6,301 nt of DNA from an uncultured Bacteroidales bacterium (lineage in GTDB: Bacteria; Bacteroidota; Bacteroidia; Bacteroidales; Paludibacteraceae): the NCBI GenBank assembly GCA_903929065.1, contig CAIYTJ010000716.1:1-6301 (forward strand). The letters are read 5' to 3'. The position numbers and the translations under genes were made by a program. Numbering within the stretch: position 1 is the stretch's first letter; each line of letters starts with the position of its first letter. The notes beneath the pieces are model-generated. The model was not told the DNA's origin and ran no database searches. It was given only the letters and a program-made list of their open reading frames with translations. Below, in pieces: positions 1 to 5,750 of the stretch.

Positions 1-1
1 A

Positions 2-358
2 ATGCCTAAATTTATCAACAAGGCAAGCCCGTGGCATTCAACTATTTTTCTAACAAATATTGGCTCTATCGGAGTTGAATCCATTTTCCATCATTTGTAT
101 GAATTTGGGACCTGCAGCATGTTTGTAGCTATGGGTAAAAAATCAAGAAGACAGACAATTGACCGGCACGGAGAAAAAAAATTACATAAAAGCATTCGAC
201 TAAGATTTGTGTTGGATGAACGTATCTGTGATGGTTTCTATTATGCCTCGTCTATGCGTTTACTAGATAAAATTTTATCAAATCCTGCTGTATTGCTTCT
301 GCCGCCCGACGAAGTGAAAATAGATGAAGGAGTCGGTAAAAAGCGTATTGATTTATAA
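2..358 (+). CDS. 2-oxo acid dehydrogenase E2-like / CAT-fold acyltransferase domain protein, C-terminal part (5' end outside window)
   Basis: The frame is open to the left edge, so this is the 3' part of a longer gene; the ATG at base 2 is not necessarily the true start. Seen in the 118 visible residues: FLTNIGSIGVES (about 16-27) matches the 'SNlGsfG' strand of the catalytic domain of dihydrolipoamide acyltransferases, and LDERICDGFYYASSMRLLDKILSNP (about 71-95) matches the C-terminal active-site helix, where E2 enzymes read DHRxxDG and chloramphenicol acetyltransferase HHxxxDG. The Asp-Gly is kept, but the position of the catalytic His is Glu (residue 73). The protein ends soon after the domain. 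No lipoyl or peripheral-subunit-binding domain can be judged because the N-terminus is missing. The fold assignment is fairly firm; substrate and activity are unknown. It could be a stand-alone acyltransferase-like protein rather than a true dehydrogenase subunit. It ends convergently against rpmE2 and shares a bidirectional terminator with it. Confidence 0.75.
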   Translation: MPKFINKASPWHSTIFLTNIGSIGVESIFHHLYEFGTCSMFVAMGKKSRRQTIDRHGEKKLHKSIRLRFVLDERICDGFYYASSMRLLDKILSNPAVLLLPPDEVKIDEGVGKKRIDL

Positions 359-373
359 AATCTGCTCATTAAT

Positions 374-410
374 AAAAAAAGCCACGACAATTAAATGTCG
401 TGGCTTTTTT
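374..410. terminator. Bidirectional intrinsic terminator between convergent genes
   Basis: A perfect 9-bp GC-containing stem (GCCACGACA at 381-389 with TGTCGTGGC at 396-404) encloses a 6-nt loop. The stem is flanked by seven A's on the left and six T's on the right, which extend the pairing. Because both flanks are suitable, it can stop transcription from the E2-like gene on the plus strand and from rpmE2 on the minus strand. It lies in the 68-bp gap between their stop codons. Confidence 0.93.
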
Positions 411-426
411 ATAAGTTTTTACAGGC

Positions 427-684
427 TTATTTCTTTTCGCCGCGTTTCGCGTAACGATTCATAAACTTATCAACACGTCCTGCAGTATCCACCAATTTAG
501 ATTTACCTGTATAGAAAGGATGTGATGAGCTTGAAATTTCCATTTTAACCACCGGATAAGTTACACCATCAATATCAATAGTTTCCTTAGTGTTAACGGT
601 TGAACGAGAAATAAAAGTGTCGCCGTTGGACATATCTTTAAATGCTACCGGACGATAATTTTCTGGATGAATTCCGCTTTTCAT
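427..684 (-). CDS. rpmE2: 50S ribosomal protein L31, type B
   Basis: An 85-residue protein of the large ribosomal subunit. The sequence opens with MKSGIHPENYRPVAFKDMSNGD and carries the family's SHPFYTGKSKLVDTAGRVDKFMNRY block (about 54-78), near-diagnostic for L31. It has no cysteines, so the CxxC zinc ligands of the A-type protein are absent, which defines the zinc-independent B type. Length is normal for the family. The ATG at 684 is the only sensible start and matches the usual 'M-K-x-x-I-H-P' beginning. No Shine-Dalgarno sequence lies close upstream, as usual in Bacteroidota. It is transcribed alone from a canonical promoter at 729-759, about 38 nt of leader, and ends at the shared terminator at 374-410. 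In other bacteria B-type L31 can replace the zinc-binding form during zinc limitation; no Zur-like operator is recognised here, so regulation is unknown. Confidence 0.97.
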   Translation of the reverse strand: MKSGIHPENYRPVAFKDMSNGDTFISRSTVNTKETIDIDGVTYPVVKMEISSSSHPFYTGKSKLVDTAGRVDKFMNRYAKRGEKK

Positions 685-728
685 ATCTGTATTTTTTAAT
701 TATTTTTCTTTCCTGTTGTTTGGGCTTG

Positions 729-759
729 CAAAAGTACTAATTTTCATCTAATTATCAAA
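729..759 (-). promoter_or_regulatory. Bacteroidota-type promoter of rpmE2
   Basis: Read on the minus strand, TTTG (759-756) is followed after exactly 19 nt by TACTTTTG (736-729). This matches both parts of the phylum's primary-sigma consensus, TTTG-N19/20-TAnnTTTG, without a mismatch. Transcription should begin a few bases after the -7 box, near 722-725, leaving roughly 38-40 nt of A-rich leader before the ATG at 684. Confidence 0.85.
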
Positions 760-792
760 CATTTTCTTGTTTTTTTATTCTTAAAGTAAAAT

Positions 793-806
793 GATTGAAT
801 TCAATC
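793..806. repeat. 14-bp perfect palindrome in the transporter-rpmE2 gap
   Basis: GATTGAATTCAATC reads the same on both strands. It lies about 34 bp upstream of the rpmE2 -33 element and 52 bp past the transporter stop codon. It could be an operator, or as RNA a weak 5-bp hairpin followed on the minus strand by ATTTTACTTT. Function is unknown. Confidence 0.4.
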
Positions 807-857
807 TAATTGTTTCTGTATTTATTATTTTGAATAACAGCGGATTAGAATTCAGAA

Positions 858-1757
858 TTATTTTGAACCCAGATACAATAAGAACATTCCAACCAAGACT
901 CCAACCAAATCAATAATCTTAAGTTTTATGTTTTTATCATGCATTACGAAAGCGCCGTAGAGAAATGGAACTATTACACCAGAGCGACGAATGGTTGAAA
1001 CTACCGAAATCATAGAACCCGGCAATGAAAGTGCATAGAAATAAACAAAATCTGCTGTTACCAAAAAAAGTGAAATGAAAAAGATGGCCCATTTAAATTG
1101 AAAAGGTGTAGTTTTTCGGCGAGTCGGTGCCCATAAAAATATCATGATAATTCCCATGATAATCGCCTGATAAAAAGTATAATACGTTTGAACTGACATT
1201 TGGTCATATATTTTCATTAGGTATTTATCGTATAAAGCGCTGACAGCTCCAGTTAATGTAGCCAAAACGATATACCAAAACCATTTATTTGTTCTGAATG
1301 AAATTCCTTCTTTTTTACCGACGAACGAAAACATGAAAAACGAAACCAATGTTGTGGCCACACCGGCTATTTGATAACCATTTAATTTTTCACTGAATAA
1401 CAATACTGCACCTAAAACAGTCCACATGGGTTGTGTGGCTTTGATGGGCGAAGCAAGCGAAATGGGCAGATGTTTCAGTGCAAAGTAGGCAAAAAGCCAT
1501 GAAGTCAGTACAATTATGGCTTTTAGAATGTAGAGCAAATGAGCATGAAAATCAACTTTCGGAACAAAGAAAATGGAGTTTTTTAATAATTCAGGAAAGA
1601 AGTCCGAAATTATTACGAAAGGAGCAAGGGTCAGGCTCGAATAAACAATGGATAAAAAGATGACCGGAATTACGGCATTTTCATGTAACGATATTTTTTT
1701 GAAAACTTCATATAAACCTAATAAAATGGCAGAAACAAAAGCGAGAATTAACCACAT
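858..1757 (-). CDS. EamA/DMT-superfamily transporter, inner membrane
   Basis: A 299-residue, very hydrophobic protein with about ten predicted helices, roughly at residues 2-19, 30-52, 74-94, 105-122, 128-147, 159-177, 191-210, 222-243, 248-270 and 282-297. Two repeats of five helices, about 2-147 and 159-297, give the duplicated EamA architecture of drug/metabolite transporters. The segment HLPISLASPIKATQPMWTVLGAVLLFSEKL (about 96-125) is the typical end of an EamA repeat, with Pro in helix 4 and a Glu after it. Length is normal. DMT exporters move small metabolites such as amino acids, nucleotides or drugs; nothing here identifies the substrate. The ATG at 1757 begins directly with helix 1 and is preceded by a degenerate heptad repeat, with no Shine-Dalgarno. 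It starts 61 bp after truA with no terminator or clear promoter between, so co-transcription with truA is likely. Both neighbours are translation-related, which gives no hint of function. Confidence 0.92.
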   Translation of the reverse strand: MWLILAFVSAILLGLYEVFKKISLHENAVIPVIFLSIVYSSLTLAPFVIISDFFPELLKNSIFFVPKVDFHAHLLYILKAIIVLTSWLFAYFALKHLPISLASPIKATQPMWTVLGAVLLFSEKLNGYQIAGVATTLVSFFMFSFVGKKEGISFRTNKWFWYIVLATLTGAVSALYDKYLMKIYDQMSVQTYYTFYQAIIMGIIMIFLWAPTRRKTTPFQFKWAIFFISLFLVTADFVYFYALSLPGSMISVVSTIRRSGVIVPFLYGAFVMHDKNIKLKIIDLVGVLVGMFLLYLGSK

Positions 1758-1763
1758 GAGAAT

Positions 1764-1800
1764 AATTTACAATTTAATAATTTACAACTTACAATTTAAA
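1764..1800. repeat. Degenerate 7-bp repeat in the 5' flank of the transporter gene
   Basis: Plus-strand units read AATTTAC, AATTTAAT, AATTTAC, AACTTAC, AATTTAA: four 7-mers and one 8-mer. It begins 6 nt upstream of the transporter start codon. Bases 1764-1796 match 4464-4496, in front of the acyl-CoA synthetase gene, at 28 of 33 positions with no gap, including the single 8-nt unit. Confidence 0.75.
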
Positions 1801-1818
1801 AAAATGGGAGTTGTGTTT

Positions 1819-2571
1819 TTATAGAAAAAGATTTTCAGGATATTGAATGTCAACTAAATACAATCCGTGTGCAGGAACGGATGTGCCGGCTTTGCACCGG
1901 TTTTTCTGTTCAATTACAGCTTTGAATTCTTCAATTGTCATTTTGTGCCGCCCAACTTCGAATAAAGTTCCGACAATTGCACGAACCATATTTCGTAAAA
2001 AACGATCGGCCTGAATGGTGAAAATCCATTCGTCTTCATGCTGCGTCCATTCAGCATGAGAAATAACGCAATTATTGGTTTTTACGTCGGTGTGAAGTTT
2101 GCTGAAGCTTGTAAAATCGCGATATTCTTTCAAAGTGGCAGCTGCTGAATTCATTAATTCAAAATCAAGAAGCTCACTCACACGGGCAGCCAATTCATTT
2201 TTAAAAACATTTTTTTTGGTTACAACATGATACTCGTACCTGCGGGAAACGGCATCAAACCGGGCATGTGCATCGGGTTGAACTTCTGTAATTTTGAAAA
2301 TGGAAATATCATTCGGTAAAAAACTATTCAATTTGGATGCTAAATCAAATTCAATAGGCAAATCACCTTCCACATCAAAATGAGCCACCATGAGCTTTGC
2401 ATGAACTCCGGTGTCGGTTCTTCCAGCACCGGTAAGTTCAATTTCAGTCCTCAAAATGGTGCATAATGCTCCTGTCAGCACTTCCTGTACCGATATGCCA
2501 TTAGGTTGAATCTGCCAGCCGTGATAAGCTGTTCCTTTGTACGAAAAGTATATGAAGAATCTTTTTTTCAC
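1819..2571 (-). CDS. truA: tRNA pseudouridine synthase A (tRNA pseudouridine 38-40 synthase)
   Basis: TruA isomerises uridines 38-40 of the tRNA anticodon arm to pseudouridine in the cytoplasm. Seen: GTAYHGWQIQPNG near the N-terminus, the catalytic block GAGRTDTGVHA with the essential Asp (residue 53 from the GTG start), SRRYEYH, FTSFSK, the RFLRNMVRAIVGTLFEVG segment, and the closing AGTSVPAHGLYLVDIQYP. At about 250 residues it is the usual length. I place the start at GTG 2571 (then KKRFFIYFSYKGT), not at the in-frame ATG at 2589, for two reasons. A perfect -7 box (TATCTTTG, 2583-2576) lies inside the six extra codons, and TruA proteins normally start just before 'RxFIYLxYxGT'. If right, the mRNA has almost no 5' leader. 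If the ATG is used the protein has 256 residues. It lies downstream of the acyl-CoA synthetase terminator and probably leads a two-gene unit with the transporter. Confidence 0.96.
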   Translation of the reverse strand: MKKRFFIYFSYKGTAYHGWQIQPNGISVQEVLTGALCTILRTEIELTGAGRTDTGVHAKLMVAHFDVEGDLPIEFDLASKLNSFLPNDISIFKITEVQPDAHARFDAVSRRYEYHVVTKKNVFKNELAARVSELLDFELMNSAAATLKEYRDFTSFSKLHTDVKTNNCVISHAEWTQHEDEWIFTIQADRFLRNMVRAIVGTLFEVGRHKMTIEEFKAVIEQKNRCKAGTSVPAHGLYLVDIQYPENLFL

Positions 2572-2575
2572 GGTG

Positions 2576-2583
2576 CAAAGATA
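2576..2583 (-). promoter_or_regulatory. -7 box of the truA promoter
   Basis: The minus strand reads TATCTTTGCACCGTG. The first eight bases fit TAnnTTTG exactly, and the 13-mer TATCTTTGCACCG is identical to the tRNA-Asp promoter region at 5580-5592. The last three bases (GTG) are the proposed truA start, so transcription would begin at or within a few bases of the start codon. No TTTG is found at the -33 spacing; a heptad repeat occupies that place. Confidence 0.65.
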
Positions 2584-2589
2584 CTTCAT

Positions 2590-2624
2590 ATTTTACGTTT
2601 TACGATTTATGATTTGTGATTTCA
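2590..2624. repeat. Degenerate 7-bp repeat upstream of truA
   Basis: Five consecutive 7-nt units on the plus strand: ATTTTAC, GTTTTAC, GATTTAT, GATTTGT, GATTTCA. It starts directly upstream of the in-frame ATG at 2589 and covers the position where a -33 element would be expected. It resembles the arrays at 1764-1800 and 4464-4496 in unit length and in the (A/G)ATTTAC core, but it is more diverged. Confidence 0.7.
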
Positions 2625-2633
2625 GGGCAAATT

Positions 2634-2671
2634 CAAAATAAAAAGCAGTTGATCAATGCGTTCAACTGCTT
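2634..2671 (-). terminator. Intrinsic terminator after the acyl-CoA synthetase gene
   Basis: A perfect 10-bp inverted repeat (AAGCAGTTGA at 2643-2652 with TCAACTGCTT at 2662-2671) with a 9-nt loop. On the minus strand it is followed by TTTTATTTTGAAT, a suitable U-rich tail. It lies 24 bp after the stop codon of the acyl-CoA synthetase gene and separates that unit from truA. Confidence 0.85.
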
Positions 2672-2694
2672 CTAAATACGATTGTTATGTGAAT

Positions 2695-4458
2695 CTAAAC
2701 AAAAAGTTTTTCAATTCTTTCTGCGTAGTATTCTTCAATGAAGTTCCTTTTTATTTTAAGAGTTGGTGAAAGAAAACCTTCAGCTGCCGTCCATTCTTCC
2801 GGAACAATTTGATAACGTTTTACCTGCTCATAGTCACCGAAAAAATGATTGTAATGCTTCACTTCTTCCGAAAAACGTTTCACTACAACCGGGTTTTCAA
2901 TAATCTCCTCATTGGTTGTGCACTTTAATTTATGTTGTTTACACCACGATTTCAAATAAACAAAATCCGGTGAAATCAATGCTGCTGCAAATTTTTTGTT
3001 TTCGCCCAATACAATCATGTTTTCAATCAATGGCGATTCTGTAAACTTGGATTCAAGTGCCTGAGGATTAACGTATTTGCCAAATGATGTTTTAAAAATG
3101 CTTTTTAACCTACCGGTAATAATTAATTGTCCTTCGGGTGTGAATTTGCCGGTGTCGCCTGTGTGAAACCAACCATCAGCATCAATTACTTGTGCAGTAA
3201 GTTCAGGATCTTTATAATAGCCCAACATTACATTATGTCCGCGGCAAATTATTTCGTCACGATCGCCCAATTTTACTTCAACTCCCGGAAGCGGTGGTCC
3301 TACGGTTCCAAATTTTCTGCCGTGTTTTCCGCGTTGGCTCACAGCAATCACCGGCGAAGTTTCGCTTAATCCATAACCTTCGAAAACAGGCATTCCGATC
3401 GCCGAAAAAAACGAAGCAATATGGGGTTGAATGGCAGAGCCGCCCGAAACAACAATATCGAAATTGCCACCAATAGCAGCTCTCCATTTCGAATAAATCA
3501 GTTTGTCGGCCAATTTGAATTTCAGGTTATAATACCAGCTTCTTCCTTCCAGTTGATAATGAGTTGCCAGATTAAAAGCCCAGTAATAGAGCATTTTGCT
3601 CACGATGGGCAATTTTTTACCGGAAAGATATAGTTTGTCATAAATCTTTTCCAACAATCGTGGAACACACGACATCATGGTTGGGTTTATTTCTTTAATG
3701 TTCTCAGCAATGGTTCCAAGACTTTCGGCGTAAAAAACCGACATGCCCAGATATTGATACAAATAAACCAACATTCGTTCGTAAGCATGGCAAAGCGGCA
3801 AAAAACTTAAAGCCGTTTTGCTCCATTTTGCCGGAGTTGCTTCCAGATTTTTCAGCTGATTTACGATATTGCTGTGCGAAAGCATCACGCCTTTAGGATA
3901 GCCGGTTGTGCCGGAAGTATAAATGATGGTGGCTAAGTTTGTTGGTTGAATTCCGGCTTTGAGTTTTTTCAGCTTTTCGGGTTGTGGCTTGGTTTTACCG
4001 GATTCAATCAGTTGGTCAAGGTATTGATAATCATTTTCCTGATTGACAAAAGTAAAAATATGTTTTAATGTTTTAGTCTCCAGAAAAATTGGTTTCAGTT
4101 TGTTTCCCAATTCTTTTCCTTCGATAAAAATCATTTTCATTTCTGCATGATTCAAAATGTGCCGGTAATCGTCCTGACTGATTGTTGGATAAATTGGGAT
4201 GGAAATGGCACCAATTTGCATGATGGCAAAATCAATCATGTTCCATTCGGGGCGGTTACTGCTGACAATTCCCACTTTATCGCCCGGTTTAATTCCCAGA
4301 TTTAGCATTCCGAAACTAATCAGATTTGTATGCTCAACGTATTCCTGAATACTGAATTTTTTCCATTCGCCATTTCGCTTACAAGCTAATGCAGCTTCTT
4401 GATTTGGATAACTTTCAAGGTAATTATCCAAAATGTCAAACAATCGTGTTACTTCCAT
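2695..4458 (-). CDS. Long-chain fatty acid--CoA ligase (AMP-forming acyl-CoA synthetase)
   Basis: A 587-residue member of the ANL adenylating superfamily, of the normal length for the long-chain AMP-forming subfamily. It should activate fatty acids with ATP to acyl-AMP and then acyl-CoA, at the cytoplasmic membrane face. Seen: the P-loop YTSGTTGYPKG (180-190), LPLCHAYER (220-228), VSGGSA (337-342), FEGYGLSETSPV (359-370), GWFHTGDTG (429-437) with the ribose-binding Asp, and the hinge region ITGRLKSIFKTSFGKYVNP (447-465). Near the C-terminus, LSPTLKIKR (563-571) supplies the catalytic Lys, expected at 568 or 570. All key residues are present. The symbol fadD would be customary but the chain-length preference is unknown. 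ATG 4458 fits the family's N-terminus (EVTRLFDILDNYLESYPNQEA). The start is 49 bp after purU with no terminator between, so the two are probably co-transcribed. A hairpin at 2643-2671 ends the unit. A heptad repeat sits just before the ATG. Confidence 0.95.
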   Translation of the reverse strand: MEVTRLFDILDNYLESYPNQEAALACKRNGEWKKFSIQEYVEHTNLISFGMLNLGIKPGDKVGIVSSNRPEWNMIDFAIMQIGAISIPIYPTISQDDYRHILNHAEMKMIFIEGKELGNKLKPIFLETKTLKHIFTFVNQENDYQYLDQLIESGKTKPQPEKLKKLKAGIQPTNLATIIYTSGTTGYPKGVMLSHSNIVNQLKNLEATPAKWSKTALSFLPLCHAYERMLVYLYQYLGMSVFYAESLGTIAENIKEINPTMMSCVPRLLEKIYDKLYLSGKKLPIVSKMLYYWAFNLATHYQLEGRSWYYNLKFKLADKLIYSKWRAAIGGNFDIVVSGGSAIQPHIASFFSAIGMPVFEGYGLSETSPVIAVSQRGKHGRKFGTVGPPLPGVEVKLGDRDEIICRGHNVMLGYYKDPELTAQVIDADGWFHTGDTGKFTPEGQLIITGRLKSIFKTSFGKYVNPQALESKFTESPLIENMIVLGENKKFAAALISPDFVYLKSWCKQHKLKCTTNEEIIENPVVVKRFSEEVKHYNHFFGDYEQVKRYQIVPEEWTAAEGFLSPTLKIKRNFIEEYYAERIEKLFV

Positions 4459-4463
4459 ACTAT

Positions 4464-4496
4464 CATTTACAATTTAATCATTTACGATTTACCATT
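4464..4496. repeat. Degenerate 7-bp repeat in the 5' flank of the acyl-CoA synthetase gene
   Basis: Plus-strand units: CATTTAC, AATTTAAT, CATTTAC, GATTTAC, CATT. It begins 5 nt upstream of the start codon and fills most of the 49-bp gap after purU. It matches 1764-1796 at 28 of 33 positions, and the offset to the start codon is nearly the same (5 versus 6 nt). Confidence 0.75.
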
Positions 4497-4507
4497 GGGC
4501 TAATCAC

Positions 4508-5374
4508 CTATTGAAAAACGATCGTTCTGTTTTTATATGCCAGAATTTTTCGTTCGATATGTTTTTCAACTGCATGCGAAAGTACAATTTTTTCCAAATC
4601 GCGTCCTTTTTTAATCAGTTCTTCCACGGTGTCTTTATGTGAAATGTGCGTAACATCCTGATCTATAATCGGACCGGCATCCAAATCGCTGGTGACGTAA
4701 TGACTTGTTGCACCAATAACTTTCACACCTCGTTCGTGAGCTGCATGATAAGGCTTTGCTCCGGCAAATGCAGGCAAAAATGAATGGTGAATATTAATAA
4801 TCCGGTTTGGATAATGGTCGATAAAATTGGGCGAAAGAACCTGCATATAGCGTGCCAACACACAAAAAGTAACACCATTTTCTTTAAGTAACGCAAGCTG
4901 TAAGGCTTCCTGTTCGGCTTTATTTTCTTTGGTGATAGGGAAAACATGATAGGGAATGTCGAATCGGCGGGCGACACTTTCCATATCGGGATGGTTGCTG
5001 ATAATCAGCGGGATATCCACATGCCATTCGCCTGCAGCATAGCGTGCAAGTAAATCGTAGAGGCAATGTGACATTTTGGAAACAAAAATAGCCATCCGAG
5101 GCTTGATGTCTGAAAAATAAAGCCTGAAAACCATATCAAAACGCGAAGCAATAAGTGTTTCGAAATAATCTTCTATTTTTTCCTTTGGAATCTGAAATTC
5201 GTCCAGCTGCCATTTTACCCGCATAAAGAACACACTTTCTTCGCGGTTAACGTATTGGTCCAGGTAAAGTATATTTCCTTTGTGTTGATTAATAAACTCA
5301 GTTACAACCGCTAGAATTCCCGGTCTGTCAGGGCAGTGGATTAAAAGTACTGCCGTATTATCATTTCCTTTCAT
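4508..5374 (-). CDS. purU: Formyltetrahydrofolate deformylase
   Basis: A 288-residue cytoplasmic enzyme that hydrolyses 10-formyl-THF to formate and THF, balancing one-carbon pools and supplying formate for PurT-type purine synthesis. Two domains are visible. Residues about 8-85 form an N-terminal ACT domain (VLLIHCPDRPGILAVVTEFI), which in the family has a regulatory role. Residues about 92-285 form the formyltransferase-like domain. The catalytic triad is present: Asn194 and His196 in NIHHSFLPAF, and Asp232 in DLDAGPI. GATSHYV and the KGRDLEK helix are also typical. ARYMQVLSP (174-182) matches the family's conserved strand before the active site. The ACT domain distinguishes it from PurN, and the length agrees with PurU. 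ATG 5374 directly precedes the ACT strand, and no Shine-Dalgarno is seen. A -7 box at 5405-5412 implies a leader of roughly 26 nt. It appears to lead a two-gene unit with the acyl-CoA synthetase gene; the metabolic link between the two is not obvious. Confidence 0.97.
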   Translation of the reverse strand: MKGNDNTAVLLIHCPDRPGILAVVTEFINQHKGNILYLDQYVNREESVFFMRVKWQLDEFQIPKEKIEDYFETLIASRFDMVFRLYFSDIKPRMAIFVSKMSHCLYDLLARYAAGEWHVDIPLIISNHPDMESVARRFDIPYHVFPITKENKAEQEALQLALLKENGVTFCVLARYMQVLSPNFIDHYPNRIINIHHSFLPAFAGAKPYHAAHERGVKVIGATSHYVTSDLDAGPIIDQDVTHISHKDTVEELIKKGRDLEKIVLSHAVEKHIERKILAYKNRTIVFQ

Positions 5375-5404
5375 TCAAATTACAATTTTTCAATAAACTA
5401 AATG

Positions 5405-5412
5405 CAAAGATA
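5405..5412 (-). promoter_or_regulatory. -7 box of the purU promoter
   Basis: The minus strand reads TATCTTTGC, a perfect match to TAnnTTTG and the same variant as at truA and tRNA-Asp. Transcription should start near 5401. No TTTG is present 18-20 nt upstream, so the -33 element is weak or replaced by an activator site. The palindromic sequences at 5474-5496 lie further upstream. Confidence 0.7.
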
Positions 5413-5473
5413 ACATTTTAATCGGAGACGTTGATTTTTATAACCAGTTTGTTCTGAAAACTGATATTCTGCG

Positions 5474-5496
5474 AATTGTCTACAATTTGATATCAA
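5474..5496. repeat. Two overlapping palindromes between purU and tRNA-Asp
   Basis: AATTGT-CT-ACAATT (5474-5487) is a 6-bp inverted repeat with a 2-nt spacer. TTGATATCAA (5487-5496) is a perfect 10-bp palindrome that overlaps it by one base. They lie about 70-95 bp upstream of the expected purU transcription start and about 85-105 bp upstream of that of tRNA-Asp. They could be operators; AT-rich DNA also yields such palindromes by chance. Confidence 0.3.
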
Positions 5497-5556
5497 TAAA
5501 AATAAGCAATTTAAGTTAGATTTTTTTCAAATCCAGATAAAATATTTCAGAAAGCT

Positions 5557-5587
5557 ATTGCACAAATGAAAATTTGCCGTATCTTTG
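5557..5587 (+). promoter_or_regulatory. Promoter of tRNA-Asp
   Basis: TATCTTTG (5580-5587) matches the -7 consensus fully. ATTG (5557-5560), 19 nt upstream, matches TTTG at three of four bases. Transcription should begin about 5591-5594, giving a 5' leader of roughly 30 nt that RNase P would remove. The leader holds a small inverted repeat, GCATT (5592-5596) with AATGC (5604-5608). Confidence 0.8.
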
Positions 5588-5621
5588 CACCGCATTAGAA
5601 AACAATGCACCAATAACTTTT

Positions 5622-5695
5622 GGTTCGGTAGTTCAGTTGGTTAGAATGCCGCCCTGTCACGGCGGAGGTCGCGGGTTCGAGTCCCGTCCGTACCG
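5622..5695 (+). tRNA. tRNA-Asp, anticodon GTC
   Basis: A full cloverleaf can be drawn: acceptor GGTTCGG (5622-5628) with CCGTACC (5688-5694); D arm GTTC...GAAT; anticodon stem CCGCC (5649-5653) with GGCGG (5661-5665) around loop CTGTCAC, anticodon GTC at 5656-5658; T arm GCGGG-TTCGAGT-CCCGT. The discriminator is G73 (5695), as in Asp identity. The acceptor stem has one U-U mismatch at the fourth pair (5625/5691). The bases after G73 are CAG, so CCA is not encoded and must be added after transcription. The gene has its own promoter and terminator. Confidence 0.97.
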
Positions 5696-5701
5696 CAGAA
5701 T

Positions 5702-5742
5702 AAAAACGCTAAGTCCTGAAAACAAAGGATTTAGCGTTTTTT
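5702..5742. terminator. Terminator of tRNA-Asp, usable in both directions
   Basis: A long stem pairs 5702-5717 with 5726-5741 (one G-U pair): AAAAACGCTAAGTCCT against AGGATTTAGCGTTTTT, loop GAAAACAA. It begins 7 nt after the discriminator base and runs into a T tract on the plus strand. A5 on the left also makes it functional for minus-strand transcription arriving from the small ORF at 5829-6038. Confidence 0.9.
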
Positions 5743-5750
5743 GTTTTATA

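Noticed and set aside
705..715. GGAAAGAAAA upstream of rpmE2 as a Shine-Dalgarno
   Set aside because: It lies more than 20 nt before the ATG, too far for a ribosome binding site.
1478..1663. Plus-strand open frame inside the transporter gene
   Set aside because: It lies entirely antisense to a well-supported membrane protein and shows no domain.
1764..1800. CRISPR or other spacer-containing array from the repeated ATTTAC units
   Set aside because: The units are 7 bp, contiguous and degenerate, with no spacers.
3127..3633. Several open frames on both strands inside the acyl-CoA synthetase gene
   Set aside because: They overlap a full-length gene with all family motifs and have no protein-like motifs of their own.
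4723..4977. Minus-strand open frame in another phase within purU
   Set aside because: It overlaps the catalytic half of purU and has no independent support.
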